A stretch of 64,000 nucleotides of DNA, from assembly GCF_003086295.3 (NCBI RefSeq), contig NC_092042.1, positions 41,339,419 to 41,403,418 of the forward strand, in the 5' to 3' direction. The translations under genes were made by a program, and so were the position numbers. The notes under the pieces were generated by a model. That model ran no database searches and was not told where the DNA came from. It saw only the letters and a list, made by a program, of their open reading frames with translations. Numbering within the stretch: position 1 is the first letter of the stretch; the number at the start of each line of letters is the position of its first letter. This DNA comes from Arachis hypogaea (taxonomy: Eukaryota > Streptophyta > Magnoliopsida > Fabales > Fabaceae). This document shows, piece after piece, positions 54,152 to 63,407 of the stretch.

Positions 54152-54690
54152 CCCGACGCGCAAGCGTCGCTGACGTGCACGCATCAGATGGGTGTGCGTA
54201 AAAAATAAAAATGAATAGAGAGTGTCGCGGAAGTGGCACCAGAATAATGCCTTTTCCACAAACAAGCCCACGCGTACCCATACCCCACGCGTGCGCGTCA
54301 TTTGTGATTTTGGCACTCCACGTGTATGCGTCACTGACGCGTACACGTGACCTTGAATTTCAACATAAATATGTGTTGGGCAGAGAGTTGTGTTGGCTTT
54401 GGACTGGAAGTGTGCTAGACGCACAAAATTGAACACACGTACGCGTCACTGATGCGTGCGCGTCATCTGCACAAATGGCCATCCACGCGTGCGCGTGCAT
54501 GACGCGCACGCGTCGTCTGAAAATATTAGTTCCCAAGCCACGCGAACAGCGAGTTGTGCGTGCGCACGGCTGCCTTCGCGCGAATCGCACAAAACCCAGG
54601 GCACGCGGACGCGTGCCTGACGCTTACGCGTTATTAAGGAAATTTTGCGCCCCACGCGTACGCGTGCTGCACGCGTACGCGTTGCCTGCG
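54152..54690. repeat. ACGCGTACGCGT dyad cluster in J
   Basis: A dense cluster with at least twelve dyads (CACGCGTGCGCGTCA, CACTGACGCGTACACGTGA, CACGCGTACGCGTGC, GCACGCGTACGCGTTG). Many are arranged as a pair: CACGCG..., then TGACGCG... about 17 bases on. Ends just before a pyrimidine-rich tract at 54718-54790. Confidence 0.85.
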
Positions 54691-54817
54691 CCGCACAATT
54701 ACACTAGTTCGCCGCCCAGTTTTAATTTTCTTTCTCTCTCTCCCAATCCTAATTCTCTCTTGTTCTTTCCTTTTATTCTTCTTTCATCTTATTATTTGTT
54801 TTTGTTTTCAGATTTTC

Positions 54818-54853
54818 TTTGCTTGAGGACAAGTAAACATTTATGTTTGGTGT
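54818..54853 (+). other. AGGA-loop hairpin module upstream of the 3' ORF remnant of J
   Basis: TTTGCTTGAGGACAAGTAAA (54818-54837), an 8-bp stem with one G.U pair, then CATTTATGTTTGGTGTTG, one base off the usual word. Confidence 0.75.
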
Positions 54854-54888
54854 TGACGCTTCGCTTAAAGCTTTTCTGTTTATTCCTA

Positions 54889-54970
54889 TGGCACCAAAAA
54901 GGGAGGCAAATCATCTTCACTGAGGTGCACAACCTGAAGAATAAAGCGACCGCTGGGATAACTAAGGTGG
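54889..54970 (+). pseudogene. Remnant of the 3' ORF start in J
   Basis: ATGGCACCAAAAAGGGAGGC matches the start ATGGCACCTAAGGCCGG of the 3' ORF of A in position after the hairpin module. ACTAAGGTGG near 54960 matches the end of the ORF in A and B (CACTAAGGTGGA). So nearly the whole ORF (about 1.1 kb) was deleted while both flanks remained. Confidence 0.6.
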
Positions 54971-56035
54971 TTAAGTTCCTTACATTTTTTATTCCTCCCC
55001 TCTTTTTCTATGTTATGTTCCGATTTTCTACTATTTTGCTTTGTTTGTTGCATGATCCTTTATTAGTTAGAATCCTAGGTCTAGTTTTGTTTTCTCTTAA
55101 TTGCTTTAATTCTGAAAAGATGTCTCATGTATTACTCACTAAACTTGAATTCAAATAAAAAAATACAGAAGTGATGTATTGCATGAGAAATTAAGTTAAT
55201 TTTAAGAGTAGTCTTATTTACTTAAATGTGGTGGTATTTTCTGTAATTCTGAATGTATGACATGAACAGCGCATATTTTTTATAGTGAAGTTTATGAATG
55301 TTAAAATTGTTGGCTCTTGAAAGAATGATGAATAAAAAAAGAGAAATGTTATTAATAATCTGAAAAATCATAAAATTGATTCTTGAAGCAAGAAAAAATG
55401 GTGAAAAACACGAAGCTAGCAAAAAAAAGAAGAAAAAAAGAAAAAGCAAGCAGAAAAAACCAATGACCCTTTAAACAAAAAGGCAAAGGGTAAAAAGGAT
55501 CCAAGGCTTTGAGCATTAATGGATAAGAGGGCCCAAAGGAATAAAATCCTGGCCTAAGCGGCTAAATCAAGCTGTCCCTAACCATGTGCTTGTGGCGTGA
55601 AGGTGTCAAGTGAAAAGCTTGAGACTGAGCGGTTAAAGTCGTGATCCAAAGGAAAAAGAGTGTGCTTAAGAACTCTGGGCACCTCTAACTGGGGACTCTA
55701 GCAAAGCTGAGTCACAATCTGAAAAGGTTCACCCAGTTTTATGTCTATGGCATTTATGTATCCGGTGGTAATACTGGAAAACAAAATGCTTAGGGTCTCG
55801 GCCAAGACTCATAAAGTAGCTGTGTTCAAGAATCAACCTACTGAACTAGGAGAATCAATAACACTATCTGAATTCTGAGTTCCTATGGATTCCAATCATT
55901 CTGAACTTCAAAGGATAAAGTGAAATGCCAAAACTATTCAGGATTGTAGTTGTAAACCCTACTATAAGAAGAGACATGAGCTTAATCGAACTCTCATTCT
56001 CATGCAAATTCACATCCTAAGCTTATATTAGTTTT
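54971..56035 (+). other. 3' tail of element J, no gene
   Basis: Homologous to the tails of A and B: A-rich stretch at about 55330-55450, AAAAAGGATCCAAGGCTTTGAG, CTAAATCAAGCTGTCCC, CTCTAGCAAAGCTGAGTCAC. Closer to A than to B. Confidence 0.75.
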
Positions 56036-56074
56036 GGTTTATTGAGGACAAGCAACAGTTTAAGTTTGGTGTTG
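56031..56074 (+). other. Degenerate hairpin module directly before the 3' LTR of J
   Basis: GTTTATTGAGGACAAGCAAC has two mismatched pairs in the stem. CAGTTTAAGTTTGGTGTTG then abuts the LTR start at 56075, exactly as in A and B. Confidence 0.7.
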
Positions 56075-57515
56075 TGATGCGTGAGCATCTTTTCTATCTT
56101 TTCCTAGTGAATTTGCATCTAATTTGTTGAGTTTAATAAAGAATTAATTATCTTTTAGCCAATATGGATGCTACTTTGAGTCTCTTGCAATTTTGTTTAT
56201 TTTAGGTAGCATTCGACTAGATTTGATGGAGTTTCTGTAGCTCAAGAATCAAAAGAGATGGCAGCGAGGAGCGACGCGTACGCATGACTGACGCATACGT
56301 GTGATTTGGAGCTTTCCACGGTGATGCGTGCGCGTGACTGACGCGGACGCGTGATTTGAAGATTTGCTCAGCGACGCGTGTGCGTGATCGACGCGTCCGC
56401 GTGACTCAGGAAAAAGACCATCGACGCATACGCGTGACTGACGCGTACGCGTGACATGCGCCACGTGCAGAAAACGCAGAAAACGCTGGGGTGATTTCTG
56501 GGCCCCATTTTAGCACCCAAGTTAGGTGCGGATCCAGTAAAGCCAAGTGGTCCCCACGTTACAAGACACGGAGTAGTTAATTAATTCTAATTTAAATTCA
56601 AATTTGATTTTAAAATATGAAAAGATATTATCTTAATTTTAAATATTAGATTTTAAATTAATTAGGATTAGTTATAAAAGGGGGAGACTTCTCTTCTATT
56701 AGGTACATTCCATTAGGGGGATTCCAATAGGGAATTCTATACAAATTTACATTCCACATTCCATGAGCAACTAATCCTCCATTGTTAAGGTTAGGAGCTC
56801 TGTCTATTTGTATGGATTGATTTTATTGCTTTTTCTATTTTAATTTATGCATGGATTTATAATTTAAGAATTGTTTTCGCTCTTTAATTTATGAATTTGG
56901 GTGGAACGGAAGTATGATCCTCTATCTATTTGAGTTCTTGTAAAACTTGAAAAAGCTCTTTACTTGAACAACAGCTTGAAAACAATTTTTCCTAAATTTT
57001 AATTATTTGGATTTAACGGGATACATGATATATAATCCCCTTATTTTTGGGTAATTAGAATTTTTTTGGCATATAAACTGGAAATTGATTATCACCCTCT
57101 AATTGGAATTAATTGACCAAGGAATTGGCAGTTAATGAATTTTAAAGGAGACTAGGAAGGTCTAAGGAATTAGGGTCTAGTCACATATAGTTTGACATGA
57201 ATTAAATCATACATTAAAATAGTTAGTAAGAAAAGTTAATCCAGAAAAATAGATAACTCTGAAACCTTAAATATCTTCTCCATATTTATTCCCAATTTAT
57301 TCACTTATTCACCTGTCTCTTCAAACTCTTCTTTACTCTTTAATGCTTTTTGAACATCTAAACACTATTTTCTGCTTGTCTAACTAAGCCTATCAAACAC
57401 TATTGTTGCTTAATCCATCAATCCTCGTGTGATCGACCCTTACTCACGGAAAGTATTACTTGGTACGACCCAGTGCACTTGCCGGTTAGTTTGTGGGTTG
57501 TAAAATACCGCACCA
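56075..57515 (+). repeat. 3' LTR of element J
   Basis: 1441 bp. Dyads at 56272-56460. It keeps GATCGACCCTTACTCACG and CGACCCAGTGCACTTGCCGG at 57430-57485, shared with A and B. Followed by CCGTA. Confidence 0.88.
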
Positions 57516-57520
57516 CCGTA

Positions 57521-57682
57521 CCCCCTTGCTCATCTTTGTATGCACGGACGGTGTAAACTTTTAAGTGTGGAGAGGTCGTCGGACCAATCGGTCGATTTTT
57601 AGGTGACAAATTTCTAATCCCAAAACTTATATATTTTTTTTGTTATTACTATGTCATTTAGAATTGTTAGGTGTATTTTCTT

Positions 57683-57755
<73 letters not shown>

Positions 57756-59128
57756 AGCTTAGTCAAAATAATGAAATTTTTCAAGAAAAACATTCTCAAT
57801 AAGGCATTTCCACCCAAATTGATTTGAGTAAAAATTTTTTCATTGAACTTGCTTGAATTATATATTATGAAACATGTTTTTTGAGCTAAGAACACATAAG
57901 CTTGTGAGTTTTGAGCCTAATTATGTAGTTACATCATACAACCACTATTTTTCTTATAGTGTGTATTATTCTCTTTCCATGATTGTAATCTTTGATTTGT
58001 TTGATTTTCTATGTCCATTATTTTGTATATGAATGTATTTATATGATTGAGGCCGTCATTTCAATAGCTCACTTGCCCAAATAGCCTTACCTTTTATCTA
58101 CCATTGTGGTCCAATTTTGAGCCTATTTTAAGATCTTTTGTTCTTATATTTATCACATTACTAGCCTTAAAGAGAAAAATAATAAATGTCCTTAATTTGC
58201 ATCTTTGATTAGCTTAGGCTAGTGAGAGTGTGTATCATTCAAGTGTGGGGAAGTTTGGAAACATTGGTTGGGATAAAAGTGTGTTTTTGTATTTTTGTTG
58301 AAGATCTTTGGAATTGGGTAAATACTCATGCATTAAATATTTAAACCATATGCATTGGTACCTTTGTATATAATTTGTCAAAAAGAAAAAAAAAGAAAAA
58401 TAAAAAAAATAGAAGAAAGAAAGAAAAAGAAAGCAATAAAAAGGGGACAAAAATGCCCTAAAGAAAAGTTCAATAATAAAATCAATGCATATGAGTTGTG
58501 ATAAAAAAAGAGAATTCATGAGTGTGTGAAAAAGTGAAGAATGGGTAGTTAGATTAGCATTTAAATTGTATACGTTGTCATAGATTAAGTGGGAAGTTTA
58601 AGTTAATCAAAGATTCAAATTTCTAGTCCACTTGATCAAATACAATCTCACATTGACCCTAGCCCCATTACAACCTTTGGATAAGTCCTTATGATATTTG
58701 TATGCATGCATGAAATAATTGTTGATTATTAGATGAAAAAACAAATCTTGGAATGCATGATTAGGGAAGAATTGAGTGAATCAACCCTATACACTTGAGT
58801 GACTAGAGCGGATACACATTCGGTGAGGGTTCGATTGCTCAATTACTTGTTTTTACCCATTATCATCTCTTTTCTTGCAAGTTTGTAAAATCTTTTCAAT
58901 AACTCAATTCAATTGTGGGTTTGATTTGGTTGTTAATACCTTTAGCCCTTATGCTTATATATGTATTCTTGGAGATTGATTTATCTTGACCGAGTAGTTG
59001 CATTCATTTAGATAGTTTGCCTATAGATAGGTTGTATGTAGATAGTTTGCATTGAATAAATGTAGATACCCTTTGTTTCTTTCTTGAGTTTAGCATGAGG
59101 ACATACTTAGTTTAAGTGTGGGAAGGTT
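57521..59128 (+). other. 3' tail of element F, no gene
   Basis: Starts CCCCCTTGCTCATC, the continuation of 51231. AT-rich throughout, with (TA)n at 57687-57752 and an A/G run at about 58380-58445. TAGCATGAGGACATACTT at 59091-59108 is a weakened AGGA hairpin; TTTAAGTGTGGGAAGG precedes the LTR. Confidence 0.65.
57687..57752. repeat. (TA)33 microsatellite
   Basis: 66 bases of alternating TA, the longest in the window. Confidence 0.95.
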
Positions 59129-59593
59129 CGATAAACCCCAATTTTGTGGTTTATCTTGTGCCTAATTTAGGATATTTTATCAACTTATCTAACATTTATT
59201 TAATGAAATAGCATGGTTTTGTAATTCTTCCTAAATTTGTGCTTAAGAGTGAAAACATGCTTTTTAGGCCTTAAAATAGCTAAATTTAATTCACCTTAAT
59301 TCCATTCGATGCCTTCATGTGTTTGTTGTGTGATTTTAGATTCATAAGGCAAGTATTGGGTGGAAGAAGTGAAGAGAAAAGCATGCAAAGTGGAGAATTC
59401 ATTAAGAAATGAGCATTTGGAGAATTGAAGACCACGCGCACGCGTCACCTACGCGTACGCATGAAAAAAGATATGCAAGCCACACGCACGCATCACTCAC
59501 GCGTACGCTTGAGGAGGAATTTTGGGCAGCGACACGTACGCTGATCACGTGACCTCAATAAAGTAAATTTGCTGAGGGTGATTTCTAAGCTTC
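59129..59593 (+). repeat. 3' LTR of element F, truncated by insertion of H
   Basis: CGATAAACCCCAATTTTGTGG aligns with the start of the LTR at 46094 (first base mutated), and the sequence follows it for about 460 bases (GTGCTTAAGAGTGAAAACATG). Dyads (CACGCGCACGCGTCACC, TACGCGTACGCATGA) at 59432-59545. Broken at 59593. Confidence 0.78.
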
Positions 59594-61099
59594 TGACGCG
59601 AGCAAACTGTCGGTTAAGAATTCCTTCTCGGTAAAGGAGAGATAACCTCGTTGCAAGTATAGCTCTCAACCAACAAGTAACGCCCGATCAAAGTTTACAA
59701 TTTCTATTTTAACCGAGAGTAGTTAAACCTCGTGGTTCTTCCCTAGGATGTGGTTGAAGTGTTATGCGCTTTCGGTTGTGAGGAAAAGTGGGTTTTGCCA
59801 TTAAAGAACTAAAGATTGAAAGAACTTAAGAATAAAGGAACTAAGAAATGATCAAAATTGTAATTAATGCAATCAAAGGTAAACAAGATCAAGACTAGTG
59901 AAAATGTTATAAATGCGATAACGAGCCTTGACTTGGGAATGAAAGTCTAAGAATCCTATCATTGATATAACTACAACTATGGTAATTATCATGAGTCAAC
60001 CTCGCCTCGTCAACCCCAACCATCGAGGAGTAAGTCAAGCAAGCATAATTGACCTTAATTCATAAGTCCTAACCAACTTACCAAACTAGTTGATAAAAGG
60101 CTAGCATCAATGGAAACAAGAGTCAACTAACTACCCAAGAATTACCACTAAATGGCTGACATTATGACTCTAGTGTTCTAGAAACTCAAACCACAAGCCA
60201 AGGTGTGAAAATCTACTCAAAATATAAAGTTGGCATTTTCACAAACACCTTGTGTGCATAAAAGTAAAACATGGAAATTTGCAAAGTAAAATAGAAAACT
60301 ATAACCAACTATCAACAAGATCAACAATAGACATCCAAACAAACATAAAGAAAGCATGAAACATTAAATTCATCAATCAAAACTTCAAGAAACTCAAAAT
60401 TGCAATTATAAACAAGTACTTGAACCAAAGCAAATGAAAGTAAATGTGCTATAATTGAAGAGAAAATTGAGAGTACTTACAATAAAGGTGAGCAAAATCA
60501 AAGATCAAAACTTCTATAAAATGCTACAATGGAGATGGAAATTAGACCCTAAGAAAGCATTTTCTATTCTACTCCTACTCCTAATCCTAATGCATTTTCT
60601 CTTAATCTAACCTAATGAAAGCTTATCCTTTTTTGATATATGTTGATTCTCCCTTCATATAGCATCCAAAATCAGCATCCAAGCCTTCCAAAATGGGCCA
60701 AGAGGCCTCAAAATTCGCAAAGCATGTGTTTCATTAATGAAATCATGTGCAGGGACCTGTGTGGACGCACAGACGTGTGCATCCGCACACTCGGCTGAAA
60801 GATGACCTGTGCGTACTTGTGCGCATGCACACATGGAAATTCTCGCTTGTGCGTACGCAAGCAGGGTTGTGCGAACGCACACTTTGCTGTGTGTGCTTTT
60901 TCTTGTTTTCTTCATGTTTTATCCCTTGTACATGCTTTCTTCCACTTTTGGCCATCCTTTCTAAAATGCATGTTTTCACATTTAGGTTCATTTTAGGGAC
61001 AAAACACAAAAGTATGCTATTTTGATGCTTAAGTGTGAGTTCATGTGCTAGAATCCATCCATATTAAGTCAAAATATACCATCAAATATGGACTCGTCA
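59594..61099 (-). repeat. 3' LTR of element H (minus strand)
   Basis: About 1506 bp, from TGACGCGAGC (plus strand, left) to GGACTCGTCA (right). On the minus strand it starts TGACGAGTCC. The left part (GTTGCAAGTATAGCTCTCAACC) resembles the LTR of D. Dyads TGTGCGTACGCAAGC and TGTGCGAACGCACA at 60750-60890. Confidence 0.7.
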
Positions 61100-61137
61100 A
61101 TTCCCCCACAGTTAAACAATAGCATGTCCTCATGCTA
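61100..61137 (-). other. Polypurine tract and AGGA-loop hairpin of element H
   Basis: Minus strand: TAGCATGAGGACATGCTA (61137-61120), a perfect 7-bp stem with loop AGGA but a different stem sequence, then TTGTTTAACTGTGGGGGAAT next to the LTR. GTGGGGGAA is a good polypurine tract. Confidence 0.78.
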
Positions 61138-61790
61138 AACCAACAAGGAAAATGATCAAAAGGGATAATCAACTTATTAAATGCAACTATCTATATGCAT
61201 GTAAGTATGTATATACTATATATACCTATATATCTATCTATCTATAGCTTCCTATGAAGTTGGTGAAAACAAACAATCAAATTTCCAAGCAAGAATATAG
61301 ACATTTAGGGCTAAGCAATGAAATAATTCAATGCACTCAAAATCTAAGGAATTGATTTACTCGTCAAAACGAAGCAACTTGCAAGAATGCATGATAAGAG
61401 GAGTGAAAACATAGAATTGAGTAAATTGAGTAAATAATCACTCAAGTCTCCTCCTAATCATGCTTTCAAGGATTTGCTTTTCATCTAACAATCAACAAAT
61501 AAGTGATGCATGAATGTAATTATCATGAGGTCTTCATAGGGTTGAAATGGAGTTATGGACAAGGTGGGATAAATATGGCTAAGTGGACTAAATTGAATTG
61601 AATCCTTGATTAGTTCAAGTTTCCACATCAACCTATATCAATCAAATCAACACAAAATACAACCTTAACCTTTCACCATTTCTTTTTCACAAACACTCAT
61701 GTATGCGTTTTTCAATCATAGCACTTGTGCATTCCTTGTTCATTTGTTTCTTTACTTAGGGGTAACTTTCATCCCCCTTTTAGGATTTTT
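61138..61790 (-). other. 3' tail of element H, no gene
   Basis: Minus-strand relative of 58500-59090 in F (GCATACATGAGTGTTTGTG is close to GAGTGTGTGAAAAAGTG there). TATATCTATCTATCTATAG simple repeat at about 61228-61250. Confidence 0.55.
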
Positions 61791-62666
61791 TTGAAAGATG
61801 AAACATAAATTTGAATTAATTGAAAATTAAAATAACAAAGTGTGTTCATAAACATAAAAGAACAAAAGAAAGGAAATAACAAGAGAAATGAAGGAGAACA
61901 AGATAAAAGAACATGAAAACATAAATGAATCTACACTAGAACAAGAATTAAAAGCTAAAATTAAAGAGAAATTAACTAAACCTAACCTAATTCTAGAGAG
62001 AGGGGGGAGCTTCTCTCTCTAGAAACTAAGAGAAAAGCATGAAAAAGCTAAACCTAATTGCCACCTTCATTCCTTTGCACTTTGGCCTTAAATAGCTTCA
62101 GAAAATGAGTTGGATTGGGTTTTGGAGGCCCAGAATTTGCCCCTAGCAATTTTCATTAATGACTTCACGCATATGCACGCGTGCATACGCACGACCTACG
62201 GTGCGTATGCACAGTTGCGCAGAATTCCCATCGTGCGTATGCACGACGTTTGGTGCGTACACATCCTTGCACGAAGTCACCGTTGTGCGTACGCACACAT
62301 CACTGTGCGTACGCACCTTTGCAGCAGCTTCCAAATTTCATTTTCTTCATTATTTCTCCCTTTTGCATGCTTTTCTCTTCACTTCTTCCATCCCATACTT
62401 GCCTTGGAAACCTGAAATTACTCAACAAATACATCAAGGCACCAAATTGGATTAAAGTGAATTAATTTTAGCTATTTTAAGGCCTAAAAAGCATGTTTTC
62501 ACAATTAAACACAAATCTAGGGAGAATTACAAAACTATGTTTTCACAATTAAACACAAATCTATGGAGAATTACAAAACTATGCTATTTAGATGAATAAA
62601 TATGGGTTTATGTGATGAAATCCACTCAAATTAAATCAAAATATATCGTAAAATATGGACTCATCA
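61791..62666 (-). repeat. LTR fragment of element I (minus strand)
   Basis: The right end GGACTCATCA at 62657-62666 equals the LTR start of H on the minus strand. The U5 side is missing and the left limit is uncertain. Dyads TGTGCGTACGCACA at 62165-62310. Tandem 44-bp duplication at 62495-62582. TTCTCCCACACTT to its right is a minus-strand polypurine tract. Confidence 0.6.
62495..62582. repeat. 44-bp tandem duplication
   Basis: Two copies (62495-62538 and 62539-62582) starting ATGTTTTCACAATTAAACAC, differing at one base. Confidence 0.95.
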
Positions 62667-63407
62667 ATTCTCCCACACTTAGATGAAACATACTTCTTCA
62701 ACCTAAGCTAATCAAGGATGCAATCCAAGGTCAATCATGGTTTTCCGCTTAAGGTTGTGATGTGCTAGTATCAAGAACAATGGGGTAAACAAAGCTCAAA
62801 GGGGTTAACAATGGTAGATGCAAAGGGTAGGCTATGTGGGTAAAGTAAGCTTTTATCAAAGATGGCCTCAATTATGTTCAATGCAATTCAAAACATCAAT
62901 CATTGGAAATAAAGAATCAACCAAAACGAAGATTACAATCATAGAAGAGATATAACACATAATGAACAAAATTAGTGGTTAAAATGTGTAACCACTCAAT
63001 ATTGCCCAAAAACTCACAAGGTATTTGTTCTTTACTCTTCTATGTTCCAAAATAATCATTCAAGAAAGCTTTAAAAACACTTTTTCACATCAATTCAATA
63101 GAATGCCCTATAACAAAATTCTTGGAAATCTTTGTTGTTTCTCACTAAGATTATTCCTTATATGTATGTATGATGCGATGGATACAATTTTCAAAAATTT
63201 TTCTAGTTCTATTCCTAATTTTCAACAACCAAAAACTAACATGAACAATTAGGACAAAATTGAACTCTGTGCTATACTATCCCCAACATCCAATCACAAC
63301 TTCAATCTATAAAATATATACTAAGAAAATGATTCAAAATGCAATAGCTAAAAGTACTAACAAATATCTACAAGAACATAAGAAAAGAAAACAAAAATAA
63401 AAGTATA
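62667..63407 (-). other. 3' tail of element I, no gene
   Basis: AT-rich. CGCTTAAGGTTGTGATGTGC near 62748 parallels the tail of D (34086). Ends at an abrupt change at about 63407, where plus-strand coding sequence begins. Confidence 0.55.

Larger units (their letters stand above)
51237..57515 (+). mobile_element. Element J: non-autonomous LTR retrotransposon with unknown protein gene
   Basis: LTRs 51237-52463 and 56075-57515, both starting TGATGCGTG and ending ACCGCACCA. Flanks TCGTA (51232-51236) and CCGTA (57516-57520) are a target duplication with one transition. PBS 52470-52487. Internal: unknown protein gene, hairpin, dyads, a remnant of the 3' ORF, and a tail closely similar to A and B. 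No pol. The 5' LTR is about 214 bp shorter. Confidence 0.88.
47464..59128 (+). mobile_element. Element F internal region: non-autonomous retrotransposon carrying an unknown protein, interrupted by element J
   Basis: It runs 47464-51236 and, after element J and its duplicated CGTA, 57521-59128, then into a truncated 3' LTR (59129-59593). Order: PBS, protein pseudogene, two hairpin motifs, dyads, pyrimidine tract, long non-coding tail with a (TA)n run, then TTTAGCATGAGGACAT and the LTR. No pol. Confidence 0.8.

Noticed and set aside
54152..54690. Regularly spaced short palindromes resembling a CRISPR-like array
   Set aside because: Repeats are only 10-15 bases, degenerate and irregularly spaced, and the context is a plant retrotransposon.
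54475..55158. 227-codon plus-strand ORF through the dyad cluster of J
   Set aside because: It translates ACGCGT dyads (Arg/Thr/His), a pyrimidine tract and then a known non-coding tail. No homologue in A or B, and it crosses the hairpin and the 3' ORF remnant out of frame.
60655..61025. Cys/His/Thr/Arg-rich ORFs near 60.7-61.0 kb and 62.1-62.4 kb resembling zinc-finger proteins
   Set aside because: Translations of TGTGCGTACGCACA dyads on both strands. The Cys/His spacing simply follows the DNA repeat.
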